From Streptomyces sp. NBC_01217 (GTDB lineage: Bacteria; Actinomycetota; Actinomycetes; Streptomycetales; Streptomycetaceae): DNA of 64,000 bases. Positions 49,261 to 58,926 of the stretch are shown here, in pieces (within the stretch, counting starts at the first letter, position 1; each line of letters opens with the position of its first letter). The notes beneath the pieces are model-generated. The model had not been told where the DNA came from and made no database searches. It was given only the letters and a program-made list of their open reading frames with translations. The DNA lies in NCBI RefSeq assembly GCF_035994185.1, contig NZ_CP108538.1, positions 7,567,501 through 7,631,500 of the forward strand. The letters run 5' to 3'. A program made the position numbers and the translations under genes.

Positions 49261-49296
49261 GGACGCTGTACCGGGCGGGAGCCTGGTACAGCGTCC
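49261..49296. terminator. Terminator after the radical SAM gene
   Basis: A 12-bp perfect inverted repeat (49261-49272 and 49285-49296), loop 12 nt, starting 5 bases after the stop. Confidence 0.8.
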
Positions 49297-49429
49297 TTCG
49301 TACTCTGCCCCATGCGTGAGGCCACGGTCGGTTCGGCGGCGGGCGGCGGGCTTCCCGTCCGCCCTGACGACCGTGGCGTACGCCGTCGGGGATGTCCCGA
49401 AGCGAGTCAGTGATTCCCAATGGTGTTTG

Positions 49430-49548
49430 TCAAGGGCTTCAGTGGCGCTTGGTGATCACGTCACGCTGCGGTGAGTCCGCGTTGGGGTGGCTCGGTGGTG
49501 AAGGTGCGTTGGTCTCGGATGAGGGCCCAGAGTACTTCCACCCGATCC
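49430..49548 (-). pseudogene. 3' fragment of an IS5-type transposase
   Basis: Read on the minus strand this encodes RVEVLWALIRDQRTFTTEPPQ followed by a few residues and a stop, the typical C-terminus of an actinobacterial DDE transposase. The rest is missing. Confidence 0.55.
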
Positions 49549-50111
49549 ACACGGTCGTGGTCCCCGCCCTCGACAGTCGTTTGGGGCTGAGCATGCTGGA
49601 GATGGCCCTCGGCCCACAGCGGATCGCCGCGGAGAATCAAGCCGCTGGAGAAATCGTGCGGTGGTGCGAGGGCCTCCCGCTCGCCCTGCGCATCCTGGCT
49701 GCCAGGCTCACGCTGCGCCCGGATCTGCGCCTGTCCGAGATGGCCGAGTGGCTCCGCGACGACCAGCGACGGCTTGCCGAGTTTCGGGTCGGGGAGCGTG
49801 ACCTGGCTGCCCGAATACGTAGCAGCTATGCCCGCCTTAACCCCGACGGCCAGCTTCTCTTCCGCCGCATGGCCCTGCTTGCGTCGTCCGGAGCTGATGA
49901 GGAGGCGTTGACGCAGGCGATGGACGCCTCACCGGCCGACGTCCAGTTCGCACTCGACTCGTTGGTCCATGCGTATCTGGTGCATGTCGCTCAATCTCTC
50001 CATGAGGGCGGCCGTGTATACCGTCAGCCACTGCTGATGCGTGATGTGGCCCGCGAGTTGCTGCTGCAAGAGAGGGAGGAACCGGCGACGTACCGCAGCG
50101 GCCCGAGATGA
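49549..50111 (+). pseudogene. AfsR-like NB-ARC regulator, 5' truncated
   Basis: About 187 residues from the ARC part of a STAND regulator (LGLSMLEMALGPQRIAAE, IVRWCEGLPLALRILAARL, LLFRRMALLASSGADEEAL). The DNA-binding domain and P-loop are missing; the sequence upstream is a transposase fragment. It is a different protein type from the intact regulator at 38974-40404. Confidence 0.75.
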
Positions 50112-50128
50112 CCACATGAAGCCCCTTT

Positions 50129-50304
50129 TCAACGTTGCTTCGCCAGGGTGAGGATGGCTTTGGCTGCTGACGACAGGCGGTTGGGACGGCAGCGGGTGTG
50201 ACGGAGGATGCACGAGCACTTGAGGGTGGCCATGCCGCGTTCGACGGGATACCGAAGCCGTGCGTGCGCCCGGTTCAGTGATCTCTGCTGGGCGGTGAGC
50301 TCCA
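50129..50304 (-). pseudogene. DDE transposase, C-terminal fragment
   Basis: The minus-strand frame reads RAHARLRYPVERGMATLK then ILTLAKQR and a stop at 50129. It resembles the end of IS5-group (DDE_4) transposases. It is joined directly to IS3 copy B at 50305. Confidence 0.65.
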
Positions 50305-51042
50305 GTGCACGTACTCGACCTTGAGGGTCGAGTTGACCGATTCCGCGGCGGCGTTGTCGAGGGCCGATCCCACTCGTCCCATCGACTGGACCACACCCAA
50401 AGTGCGGCAACTCTCGTTGAACGCGGCCGAGGTGTACTCGCTGCCGCGGTCGCTGTGGAAGATCACCCCGTTTACGTTGCCACCCCGGGTGGCAACGGCC
50501 ATATGCAGCGAGCCCGTGATCAGCTCGGTGTCGTGGTGGTCGCTCATGGCGTAACCCAGCATCCGGCGTGAGAACAGGTCCAGCACCGTGGAGAGGTACA
50601 GCTTGCCCTCGCCGGTCTCGATCTCGGTCATGTCACCACACCACAAGACGTCCGGTGCGACCGCGTTGAAGCGGCGTCCTACCAGGTCAGGGGCGGCCTT
50701 CCGTTTGCCCTGCTTCGTCAGTGAGTGCGGCTTGCGGCGCTTGCGCCCCTCCAGACCGAGTTCGGCCATGATCTGCGCCACCGTGTTTTTGCTGACCTGC
50801 CAGCCCTCGGCCCACAGGTCCAGCGTGATCCTCGGCGAGCCGTAGGTCCGCTTCGAGTTCTCGAACAGCACCGTGATCCGTTCGGCCAGCACAGTCCGCC
50901 TGACCTCGCGTTTCGTCGGCTCCTGAGGTCGGCGCCTCCACTTGTAGAACCAGGACTCGGACACTTCCAAGGCCCGGCAGGTCACCGCGTGCGGGACGCC
51001 GTGCTCGGTCCGCTGGTCGCCGATGAAGCCCGCCACGCTCAC
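50305..51042 (-). pseudogene. IS3 OrfB, copy B, C-terminally truncated
   Basis: The first ~245 residues equal those of copy A, including all three catalytic residues (the last in NAAAESVNSTLKVEYVH). The final ~57 residues are lost at the 50305 junction. Confidence 0.85.
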
Positions 51043-51356
51043 TTCATCGGCTCCTTCACCCAGAGGACCACGGATCGCTTGAGGACTTCACGCTCCATCC
51101 CGAGCTCGACGTTGTCCTTGCGCAACCGGGCATTCTCTTCACGCAGCCGGCGCAACTCCTCACGCTCCGGCTCCGAGAGCTTGCCGGTGGCGGCCGCATC
51201 GGCTGCCCGCCGGGCTCGCGTCACCCAGTTGACCAATGTGCCCTCGTTCACACCCAGGTCACGGGCCACCTGAGCCATCGGCTTACCCGTCTCCTGGACG
51301 ATCCTCACCGCCCCGGCGCGGAACTCCGCATCGTACTGCCGCCGCTTTTCAGGCAA
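51039..51356 (-). CDS. IS3 OrfA, copy B
   Basis: 105 residues, complete, from TTG 51356. It is identical to copy A except Pro instead of Ser three residues from the end (base 51050). Confidence 0.88.
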   Translation of the reverse strand: MPEKRRQYDAEFRAGAVRIVQETGKPMAQVARDLGVNEGTLVNWVTRARRAADAAATGKLSEPEREELRRLREENARLRKDNVELGMEREVLKRSVVLWVKEPMK

Positions 51357-51417
51357 CTGACTCCCCTTAAGTCCCTCCCTTCACGATACGAGGGGATCCT
51401 CATTTCACACTCCCGCG

Positions 51418-52683
51418 CTATGTGGCCAGGCAGGCAGCGTCTGGCGCGATCTCCACCCGGACCGCCTCTCGTGCGGCGGCTATGGTGCGGAGCACGGTCG
51501 CCCGGTCCGGTCCGTACACCGAGGCGCTGACGGGAATGCACATGTTGTGGTTGGTGATCGGCACGTGGTCCCCGGGCTGGAACTCAACGAGCACGTCAGC
51601 GACACCGGGCAGGGCGCGCAGTTCGTCCAGCCCCCGCATGGCCACCAGCGTGCCGGGCGCCTCGTCGTTGCGGATGACGACGGAGCCGAGCACAGCCCTG
51701 AATCCGTGATCCCCGTCGATCATGCGCGGACGGCGGCCGAGGTAGCACTCCACCGCGTCGTGGAACGGCCGCAGGTCGGAGTGCCTGGTCCACATCGGCA
51801 CCGCAGGCCCGCCCGAGAACCGGGGCGCGAGCTCGATCAGGTAGACGTCGTCTCCGTCGTCACCACACTTGACCTCGATATGGCTGGGTCCGTGACGGAT
51901 CCCGAAAGCGTCGAGCGCCTGCTTGACGAATTGCTCAACCGGCAGGTAGTCGGGATGGTCGCCGTCGATCTGGATGATGTCCCACAGGGGAAAGTCGTAG
52001 TCGCGGCCGTCGGGCTGCCGGTACTCCCAGATGTCGACCAGTCGGTGCTCACCGCCGGCGCTGAACACGTTCACCGCGTACTCGCGCCCGCGCACGTAGC
52101 GTTCCACCAGCCATTCGGTGATCGGCTGGTCGTGTCGGTCCACCTTCAGTGCCTCGGTCGCCTCGTTCAGCGCCGCCGCGTCACTGACGACCGTGACACC
52201 GTAGGACCCCGAACCCATCGTCTGCTTCAGGATGACGGGAAAACCGATGTCCCGGGCGGCCTCCACGACCGCACCGGGAGAGCGGACCATCCGGAACTCC
52301 GGAACGCGGACCCCCGTCTGCACGGCCCTGGCCCGCATCGCCGCCTTGTTCCGCCGCGCCCAGCCCAGGGCGGGATCGTTGCCAGGCAGACCGAGCCGCG
52401 CAGCGATCTCGTCGGCCACATGAACGGTCGACCCACGGGCGGGTACGACGGCCCTCGGGTTGAGCCCGGCCTCACCGACCTGCCGGACGGCGTCGTCCAC
52501 GTCGCTGACCCGGAACGACATCTCGCCGTCGGTGTGGGCGGGCACGGTCGCGACGCTGGAGGACGCGTTCGTGGACACCGAAACCACACCGAATCCCAGA
52601 TCGTGTACGGCGGTCTTGTACCTGCGTCCGTTCCTGCTGTTGGCTGGGTCGATCAGCAGGATCACGGGGTCTCTTGGCTCCAC
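51418..52683 (-). CDS. ATP-grasp ligase 1
   Basis: 421 residues from GTG 52683 (AGGAG upstream). The ATP-grasp core is intact: phosphate loop/lysine FPVILKQTMGSGSYGV, adenine-side WLVERYVRGREYAVNVFS, and metal site SHIEVKCGDDGDDVYLIELAPRFSGG. The layout is of the PurK/L-amino-acid-ligase group, which make acyl-phosphates and then amides. It is downstream of aldolase copy 2 in the same direction (59-bp gap). It is a close paralog of the 55087 gene. Substrates unknown. Confidence 0.85.
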   Translation of the reverse strand: MEPRDPVILLIDPANSRNGRRYKTAVHDLGFGVVSVSTNASSSVATVPAHTDGEMSFRVSDVDDAVRQVGEAGLNPRAVVPARGSTVHVADEIAARLGLPGNDPALGWARRNKAAMRARAVQTGVRVPEFRMVRSPGAVVEAARDIGFPVILKQTMGSGSYGVTVVSDAAALNEATEALKVDRHDQPITEWLVERYVRGREYAVNVFSAGGEHRLVDIWEYRQPDGRDYDFPLWDIIQIDGDHPDYLPVEQFVKQALDAFGIRHGPSHIEVKCGDDGDDVYLIELAPRFSGGPAVPMWTRHSDLRPFHDAVECYLGRRPRMIDGDHGFRAVLGSVVIRNDEAPGTLVAMRGLDELRALPGVADVLVEFQPGDHVPITNHNMCIPVSASVYGPDRATVLRTIAAAREAVRVEIAPDAACLAT

Positions 52684-53875
52684 AGGAACTTATCTCCTGT
52701 CAGGCGTGGTAGCGGTGGGGCGGGCGAGTGAGGGCGGGCAGTTCAGCGTGCGGTCATGGCGTGGGCGGCTTGAAGCACCGTGTCCTCGGCGGGGTGGACG
52801 CGGTCGATGTCGGCGACCGCGGCCATGAGGTCGAAGACGTCGACGTTGGCGGTTTCGGCGCATCGGCTGATGAGGGGGAAGAAGCTTGAGTGCGTTCGGG
52901 TGATGCCGCCGACGAGCTGGTAGGTGCGGTCGTCGTGCAGGCGTTCCAGGGGGCGGACGACGGCCTCGCTCAGTTCGGCGAGGGCGCGGAAGTCGTACGT
53001 GCTGTGGTCTCCCTGGGCGTAGAGGGTGGCCGCGAACGCTTCGGTGACGGTGTTGCCGGCTCCGCGGCCGATGCCGTCGAGCGTGGTGTCCACGAAGCGT
53101 GCTCCGCTTGTCGCCGCCGCGAGGGAGTTGGCGTTGGCCAGGCTAAGTTTGTCGTGTCCGTGGAAGCCGAGGGGGGCCGTCGCGGACTGGCCGACCTTCT
53201 CGAACAGTTCGGTGACCTGGGAGGGCAGGTAGCCGCCGACCGAGTCCACGAGGTAGACGACGTCGGCGCCGTATTCCTCGCACTGTCGGACCGCTTCCGC
53301 GACGCCGTCGGCGTCGAGGACGTTCGTTTTCATGAGGTTGGTGAACGCGGTGATGCCGAGCTCTTTGGCGAGTGCGACGAATTGCCTGGCGGCTGCGACG
53401 GCGTTGATGTCCACGCCGATGCGGACGAACTGCATGCCGGCGGCCACGGCCTGCCGGAGGTGATCCGGATCGGCGATGCCCGGGATGCAGAACATGCCCC
53501 AGCTCGCGGTGGTCAGCGTGTGGGAGGCGATGTCGAAGCACCGGGCGTCGGAGACGAGGGTGGGGTGAGGCGTGCGTTCGGCGGCGTTGAGGCCCAGGCC
53601 GTGGCCCAACTCGATGAAGCGGACGCCTGATTCTTCGAGACCGCTCAGGACCTTCCTGATCGTGTCTTCGGTGAACTGGAAGTCCACGGAGTAACTGCCG
53701 TCGCGGAGTGTGCAGTCCAGTATGTCGACGTCGGGTGACCGCTGGTCCTCGGCGACCGTCAGCGCTGTCTTTGGCATTGAACACCTCAAGCGGCGGAGTA
53801 TGGGCGTGAACAGGTGTCTCGACATTAGCCAGGAAATGCACGCACACCAGCGGCAGAAACCCGGCAGAACAGCGG
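52588..53875 (-). repeat. 1,288-bp duplicated block, copy 2
   Basis: The partner of 43550-44837, with one base different (T at 53148). Here the block sits in what looks like its original context, because the ATP-grasp gene runs on intact through the left junction. Confidence 0.92.
52743..53777 (-). CDS. DRE-TIM aldolase, copy 2 (Asn210 changed to Lys)
   Basis: 344 residues, identical to copy 1 except that the conserved HGHDN becomes HGHDK at residue 210. In this family the His-x-His-Asp/Asn segment helps bind the metal and substrate, so the change may impair it. This copy heads the minus-strand pair with ATP-grasp ligase 1. It is transcribed divergently from the PhyH gene at 54026. Confidence 0.8.
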   Translation of the reverse strand: MPKTALTVAEDQRSPDVDILDCTLRDGSYSVDFQFTEDTIRKVLSGLEESGVRFIELGHGLGLNAAERTPHPTLVSDARCFDIASHTLTTASWGMFCIPGIADPDHLRQAVAAGMQFVRIGVDINAVAAARQFVALAKELGITAFTNLMKTNVLDADGVAEAVRQCEEYGADVVYLVDSVGGYLPSQVTELFEKVGQSATAPLGFHGHDKLSLANANSLAAATSGARFVDTTLDGIGRGAGNTVTEAFAATLYAQGDHSTYDFRALAELSEAVVRPLERLHDDRTYQLVGGITRTHSSFFPLISRCAETANVDVFDLMAAVADIDRVHPAEDTVLQAAHAMTAR

Positions 53876-54025
53876 CAGAAGCGCGGCAGAATGGCCACCC
53901 TGCATTGACTCAACTTCCTCTCTGGAAAGGATGGAATGCCTTGCAACAGGCGGCTGTGACATGTAGTAATTGAACAGGCAATATTCTTCGACAGCTTCCA
54001 CGTTGCTACGCGAAAGGGTGTCCCA
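53778..54025. promoter_or_regulatory. Divergent promoter region
   Basis: 248 bases between the aldolase (minus) and PhyH (plus) starts. It is AT-richer near 53960-54010. The last 98 bases of the duplicated block on this side belong to the aldolase leader. It must hold promoters for both operons; no consensus boxes can be assigned with confidence. Confidence 0.5.
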
Positions 54026-54940
54026 GTGGCAAAGATCCTCACTCAGTCGCAGGTTGATTTCTACCGTGAGAACGGGTTCTGCGTCGTCGATGGGATATTC
54101 GACACCGAACTGATAGATAGGGCGCGTGCCGTCGTTGACGGCCTGCTCTCCTCCGCCGACCTCGCCAGTGTGGCCGAGGCTGAACCGGAGGACGGCACCA
54201 AGGCGCGCCGTATCTGGGCTCCGACCTCGCGGGACGAGCTCTTCGCGGCCATCGCGGAGGACCCCCGGCTCCTCGACGCGGTGGAGCAGCTGATCGGCCC
54301 CGACATCGTGCTGCAGTACTCGAAGCTCAACGTGAAGCCGCCACGCGTGGGCAGCGTGGTCGAGTGGCACCAGGACTTCGCGTTCTACCCTCACACGAAC
54401 ACCGACCTGGTCGCCACGCTGATCTATCTGGACGAGGCGACCCGGGAGAACGCCTGTCTGCGGGTTCTTCCCTGCTCACACCGGAACGGCCTGCTCGACC
54501 ATGAGTCGGAGGGGCATTTTGTGGGCAAGGTCTCGTCGCCGGCGGACGTGGGTCTGGACGAGTCGGCGGTCGTCGACTGTGAGGGTTCCGCGGGATCGGT
54601 GGTGTTTATCCACCCCCTGCTCCTGCACTCGTCGGAGAAGAATCTCTCGGAGCTGTACCGCCGCGTCTTCATTCCGTCCTACCGCGCGGCCGACGCCCTT
54701 CCCATCTACTACGGTCCACATGCCGCACACAACGAGCCCACGGCGAAGCTCGTCCGCGGCAGGGCCTCCAGGTCTGTACGCAGCGAGGCTGGCCAGTGGC
54801 GGCTCCCGATCGCGGCGGCGGAGTTCAACTCCCTGTACCAGGTCCAGGAAGGCTCCCACGTCGGTGACGGGACCAAGTCGTCGACCGGGTACTTCTCGCA
54901 CGAGGCCGACCCGAAGGGCGCCGTGGCCGCCTCGATGTGA
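54026..54940 (+). CDS. PhyH-family Fe(II)/2-oxoglutarate oxygenase
   Basis: 304 residues from GTG 54026. Iron ligands His115 and Asp117 (EWHQDFAFYPH) and His201 (HPLLLHSSEKN), so the triad is complete. The NACLRVLPCSHRNGLL core is typical of PhyH hydroxylases acting on amino-acid-like or peptide substrates. It heads the plus-strand operon that contains the ATP-grasp genes. Confidence 0.9.
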   Translation: MAKILTQSQVDFYRENGFCVVDGIFDTELIDRARAVVDGLLSSADLASVAEAEPEDGTKARRIWAPTSRDELFAAIAEDPRLLDAVEQLIGPDIVLQYSKLNVKPPRVGSVVEWHQDFAFYPHTNTDLVATLIYLDEATRENACLRVLPCSHRNGLLDHESEGHFVGKVSSPADVGLDESAVVDCEGSAGSVVFIHPLLLHSSEKNLSELYRRVFIPSYRAADALPIYYGPHAAHNEPTAKLVRGRASRSVRSEAGQWRLPIAAAEFNSLYQVQEGSHVGDGTKSSTGYFSHEADPKGAVAASM

Positions 54941-55086
54941 GCCGGCGACCCCGGCCGCCGTCGACATGGCCGGGCCTCCGGCAAGGACCTGGCCGGCCGC
55001 ACGCCGGAAAACAACCATCAGTGGGTGAGTCCGGCCGCGCGGGCCGTGGAGCATCACCGACCCGGACCAGAAGGCCAAGGAGCATC

Positions 55087-56340
55087 ATGACCGGCTCACT
55101 TAACGGAACGCCTGCCGTCGTGCTGATGGACCCCTGCGGGCCGAGCATGGGTTTCAAACCCCAGGTGACCGAGCGGGGAATGGCCGTGATCTCCATTTAC
55201 ACGATGCCCCCCGATCACCTCCAAACCCGGTATCCCGACCACGCGGTGGGTGACACGGTCAGCCTCTACAGCGCGGAACTCGGCGAGATTCGGGCGAAGC
55301 TCGCCGAGCTGGGCGCCGACATCCGCGCTGTGGTCCCCGCCTCCGACGTGGCCGTGGACAAGGCGGACACGCTGGCCGAAGAGTTCAGCCTGCCCGGCAA
55401 CGGCGCGAGGCTGGCCCCTGCCCGCCGGGACAAGTCCGCGATGCGGGAGACCGCCGCGCGGGCGGGACTTCGCATCCCCCGTTACGTGATGGTCGAGGAC
55501 GCGGCCGACATCGGCAGTGCCGCCCGCGAGGTGGGCTTTCCCGCTATCGCCAAGCACACGGCCGGGGCCGGGTCGCACGGTATCCGGCTGCTGAACGAGC
55601 CCCAGGACGCCCAGGACCTCTCGGCCCTGCAGCTGACCGACCACTTCGGACGCCGGGTCGAAGCCTGGTTGGTCGAGCAGTACGTGCGCGGCCGCGAACT
55701 GGGCGTGAACCTCTTCTCGCACGACGGCGAGCACCACGTACTAGACGTCTGGGAATACCGGCAACCGGACGACCAGAACTACTCGTTCCCCTACTGGGAG
55801 TGGGCGCAGATCACCCAGGACGACCCTGACTGGCACACCGCCGTCGACTACGTTCAGCAGGTGCTCGACACATTTGGCGTGCGGCTCGGCCCCAGTCACA
55901 CCGAGATCAAGATCATGGATGGCAGGGCCTACCTCATCGAACTGGGCACTCGTCTGCCCGCCTACCCCATGATTGACGCGTGGATCGAGCACAGCGACCT
56001 CGACCCTCACCGCCAGGTCCTGGCCAGCCGGCTGGGCGAGGTACCGAGAATCGCGGCCGAGCCAGTGAAGTTCGACAGCTTCTGCGGCGCCAACGCCATT
56101 CGCCACGACGGACCGCCCGGCCGGCTGGTGGAGATCCGCGGCCTGGACAGGGTGGAGCGACTGCCCGGCGTGGACAAGCTGGTGGTGCGCTATCAGGCGG
56201 GCGACCTGGTGCCGACGACCGCCAGTATCCCGACCATTCCTCTCAGGGTGAGCGTGTCCGCACCGGACCGCCAGGAACTGCTCCGCCGCATGGCCGCGGT
56301 CCGCAACACTGTGGAACTCGTGATCGAACCGGTCGGCTGA
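55087..56340 (+). CDS. ATP-grasp ligase 2
   Basis: 417 residues from ATG 55087 (AAGGAG upstream). ATP-grasp motifs: FPAIAKHTAGAGSHGI, WLVEQYVRGRELGVNLFS, SHTEIKIMDGRAYLIELGTR. It shares VRGRE and LDVWEYRQPD with ligase 1 and is clearly its paralog, though the metal-site segment differs (IELGTRLPAYP versus IELAPRFSGG). It probably activates a related carboxylate. Confidence 0.85.
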   Translation: MTGSLNGTPAVVLMDPCGPSMGFKPQVTERGMAVISIYTMPPDHLQTRYPDHAVGDTVSLYSAELGEIRAKLAELGADIRAVVPASDVAVDKADTLAEEFSLPGNGARLAPARRDKSAMRETAARAGLRIPRYVMVEDAADIGSAAREVGFPAIAKHTAGAGSHGIRLLNEPQDAQDLSALQLTDHFGRRVEAWLVEQYVRGRELGVNLFSHDGEHHVLDVWEYRQPDDQNYSFPYWEWAQITQDDPDWHTAVDYVQQVLDTFGVRLGPSHTEIKIMDGRAYLIELGTRLPAYPMIDAWIEHSDLDPHRQVLASRLGEVPRIAAEPVKFDSFCGANAIRHDGPPGRLVEIRGLDRVERLPGVDKLVVRYQAGDLVPTTASIPTIPLRVSVSAPDRQELLRRMAAVRNTVELVIEPVG

Positions 56341-56380
56341 TCACAGTCGTTCTTCCCCAGCGGCCTCCCGTTCCGTCGCA

Positions 56381-57712
56381 GTGGCCGACAACGAGGGCGA
56401 TGCCGCGGGGGCGAACGCCGTCTCCACCGACGTCAGAGGCCTGTCCGGCGAAAGTTGCGGAATGCTGAAGTTCTTTGCCTCCTATCAGCGGCTCTTTTCA
56501 CTGCCACGATTCGGCTTGTCCTTGTTCGCGGCCGCCGCGAGCAAGCTGAAGATCGGAATCTCCTCGGTCGCCCTCCTGCTCGAGGTCGCGCATTATCGGG
56601 GTTTCGATCAGGCGGCCGTCGTGGTCTCCGTGTCGGCGCTGGCCGGAGTCACCGTTCCGCTGAGGGGCAGGCTCATGGACCGCTACGGTTACGCCTTGGT
56701 GATGTGTCCGTCTCTCGTGGCGTATCTGGGTGCGCTGGCTGCCCTGGTGCTGAACGAAAGCGCACGGGGACCGTTCGCCATTACGGCGATCTGCGCGTTC
56801 GCCGCATCGGCGTTCATTCCACCCATCCAGATCGTGACCCGGCTGATGTGGCGGGCGATGACCACTGGCGAACTCCGCGCGACCGCTCTGGCGTTGGATG
56901 CGGTGTTGACCGACGTGGGGTATATTGTGGGCCCGACCATCGCTGCCTTTCTGGTGGTGGCGGTCGCACCCTGGGCCGGACTGGCCGCCTCCGCCCTGCT
57001 CACCACCAGCGCTACCCTCCTGCTCCTCTCCCGAGGTCTGCCCCACCAGCGCAGAACGCCACGATCCGCACAGCGGCAGCGAAATCTGCTGGGACCGCTG
57101 AACAATCGGGCGTTGCGCGGGACGATGACAGCCGTGATGTGCTTCTTCATGGCAGTCCGGGCGATCGAATTGGCCTATCCCGCCTGGGCTCAGCAGCGTG
57201 ATTCGCCACTGATGGGCGGAGTCCTCCTCAGTTGTATGTCGGTGGGCAGCGTAGTGGGCGGCCTCGTCCTAGGTGCGTTGCCAGCGCAGCGAAAGGTCTG
57301 GGCGACCTTCCCTGTCACGCTGGCCGTGCTGTGTGTGGGAACCGTGCTCGTCACGGCGGCCAGCTTTACCTGGACGGCGGTCGTGGTCGTTGCCGCGGCG
57401 TTCATGGGCGTTGCGGTGGGGCCGAGTTTCGTGGGCCTGTACGCGACGGTCGGCGACCTGTCGCCGGCGAACATGGCCGCGGAAACGCAGTCGTGGCTCA
57501 GTACGTCCGTGTCGTTGGGCGGAGCCGCCGGAGCAGCGGTCAGCGGCGTGATCATCCAGGCACTAGGCCCCGGGGCGTTGATGGCGTTCGCGGCGGTGTC
57601 CCTGGCCATCGCGTCCTGGGTGGCGTACCAAGCCATCAAGAACAATTCGGAAACAGGGGAACAGGTGTCGGGAGCCGATACCCAGAGCACCATGAATATG
57701 GGGACACAGTGA
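56381..57712 (+). CDS. MFS transporter, probable exporter
   Basis: 443 residues from GTG 56381, with about 12 hydrophobic segments after a polar start (a later ATG at 56462 is possible). The motif PLRGRLMDRYGYAL is the MFS loop 2-3 signature. It lies inside the ATP-grasp operon and overlaps the next gene by GTGA, so export of the product is a reasonable inference. Confidence 0.85.
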   Translation: MADNEGDAAGANAVSTDVRGLSGESCGMLKFFASYQRLFSLPRFGLSLFAAAASKLKIGISSVALLLEVAHYRGFDQAAVVVSVSALAGVTVPLRGRLMDRYGYALVMCPSLVAYLGALAALVLNESARGPFAITAICAFAASAFIPPIQIVTRLMWRAMTTGELRATALALDAVLTDVGYIVGPTIAAFLVVAVAPWAGLAASALLTTSATLLLLSRGLPHQRRTPRSAQRQRNLLGPLNNRALRGTMTAVMCFFMAVRAIELAYPAWAQQRDSPLMGGVLLSCMSVGSVVGGLVLGALPAQRKVWATFPVTLAVLCVGTVLVTAASFTWTAVVVVAAAFMGVAVGPSFVGLYATVGDLSPANMAAETQSWLSTSVSLGGAAGAAVSGVIIQALGPGALMAFAAVSLAIASWVAYQAIKNNSETGEQVSGADTQSTMNMGTQ

Positions 57713-58926
57713 CTCGTCAGCGGGTGGCTCTTTTGAGCCACGTTGGTTACGACGCCTACCGCCACGATGATGGCAGCCCTTTCTTCCCTCCGGATGAATA
57801 CGACATCACCCTGTTCGCGCGGCCCCGCGACGTCGCCCAGTTGGCGCCCGGACGTGTGAGCCGCTCCATTCCTATGGACCTCCACCCTTCCGGCGAGGTC
57901 GCGGTGCCACTGCCAGCACTGGTCGGCGACCTCAAATTCGACTGGGTGGTGGCGACCCAGGAGCGGCTCCTGCTGCCGGCAGCGCGACTGCGCGAAACCC
58001 TCGGCGTAGGTGGCATGGGCACGGAGCACACGCTGTTGCTCCGTGACAAGGTGGCGATGAAGCGTCACTTCTCGTCTTGTGGCATCCGGGTTCCGGAGTT
58101 CACTCCAATCTCCGAACCCCACGAGGCGGAAGCGCTGCTCGACAAGTTCGGCCGCATCGTCATCAAACCCGTCCTCGGCTCCTCCTCTCTGGACGTGCAC
58201 ATCGTGCGTGATCTGAGCGAGCTGATGCGCTTGCAGCGGCAGGGGTTCGCCAGTTCGGACCGGTACGAGGCCGAGGAGTTCATCGAGGGTCGCCAGTTCC
58301 ACGTCGACAGCGTTGTCAAGAACGGAGTGCCGGTTGCCGTCTCCGTATCGCAGTACCTGGATTCACACGAATCGTTCCCGCTGAACGGGCAGGTGCGGTC
58401 GCACACCATCGACGACGGGCCGGACCTCGACGTTCTGCTGGAGTTCAACCGCACGGTACTCGGGTGCATCGACTGGTTCAGCGGCGCCGCACACCTCGAA
58501 GTATTCCTCGATGACCGCGGCAGGCCGGTGTTCTGCGAGTTGGGCGGCCGCCCCGGCGGCGCTGGAATCGACACCACGTTCCGCTACCGTCACGGGGTCT
58601 CCCTGTACTTCTCCAGCATCTTGCCCCAGATCGGGCGCCCTGTCCCAGACCGTGTCCGTCAGGCGCCTGCGGACCAGCCGGCGACCGGTTGGGTCATGAT
58701 CTACCCGCCGAGACTGGGGCGCTTCGACGGGTTCGACGCGCTTCCGCGGGCTGAGTGGCTGATCCAGCTCACGACGCCTTACCGCCCGGGTGAACTCGTC
58801 AGGCGCCCCAGGCAGGCCAAAGACGCGATCGCGGTCGCGTCCGTCTGCGGCAAGGACTCACGTGAGGTGGTCGACCGGCTCGCCGAGGTTAAGGACGAGA
58901 TGGTTGTGTCCATGACCCCGGTGTGA
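57709..58926 (+). CDS. ATP-grasp ligase 3
   Basis: 405 residues from GTG 57709, overlapping the MFS stop. ATP-grasp motifs: RIVIKPVLGSSSLDVHIV, YEAEEFIEGRQFHVDSVV, and the metal site HLEVFLDDRGRPVFCELGGRPGGAGI. It belongs to a third subtype, distinct from ligases 1 and 2, similar to BacD/L-amino-acid-ligase-type proteins. All catalytic positions look intact. Confidence 0.85.
   Translation: MTRQRVALLSHVGYDAYRHDDGSPFFPPDEYDITLFARPRDVAQLAPGRVSRSIPMDLHPSGEVAVPLPALVGDLKFDWVVATQERLLLPAARLRETLGVGGMGTEHTLLLRDKVAMKRHFSSCGIRVPEFTPISEPHEAEALLDKFGRIVIKPVLGSSSLDVHIVRDLSELMRLQRQGFASSDRYEAEEFIEGRQFHVDSVVKNGVPVAVSVSQYLDSHESFPLNGQVRSHTIDDGPDLDVLLEFNRTVLGCIDWFSGAAHLEVFLDDRGRPVFCELGGRPGGAGIDTTFRYRHGVSLYFSSILPQIGRPVPDRVRQAPADQPATGWVMIYPPRLGRFDGFDALPRAEWLIQLTTPYRPGELVRRPRQAKDAIAVASVCGKDSREVVDRLAEVKDEMVVSMTPV

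Larger units (their letters stand above)
50305..51402 (-). mobile_element. IS3-family element, copy B (one end truncated)
   Basis: It matches copy A (offset 19407) from 50305 to the right terminus at 51402 (GAGGGGATCCTCA end). Copy A has ~205 further bases to its left end that are missing here. Copy B lacks the IS427-like insertion, so it shows the empty site. It carries orfA (TTG start 51356) and most of orfB. Confidence 0.9.

Noticed and set aside
43705..53777. A phosphonate pathway (aldolase acting as in rhizocticin-type biosynthesis)
   Set aside because: No PEP mutase or phosphonopyruvate decarboxylase is present in the window.
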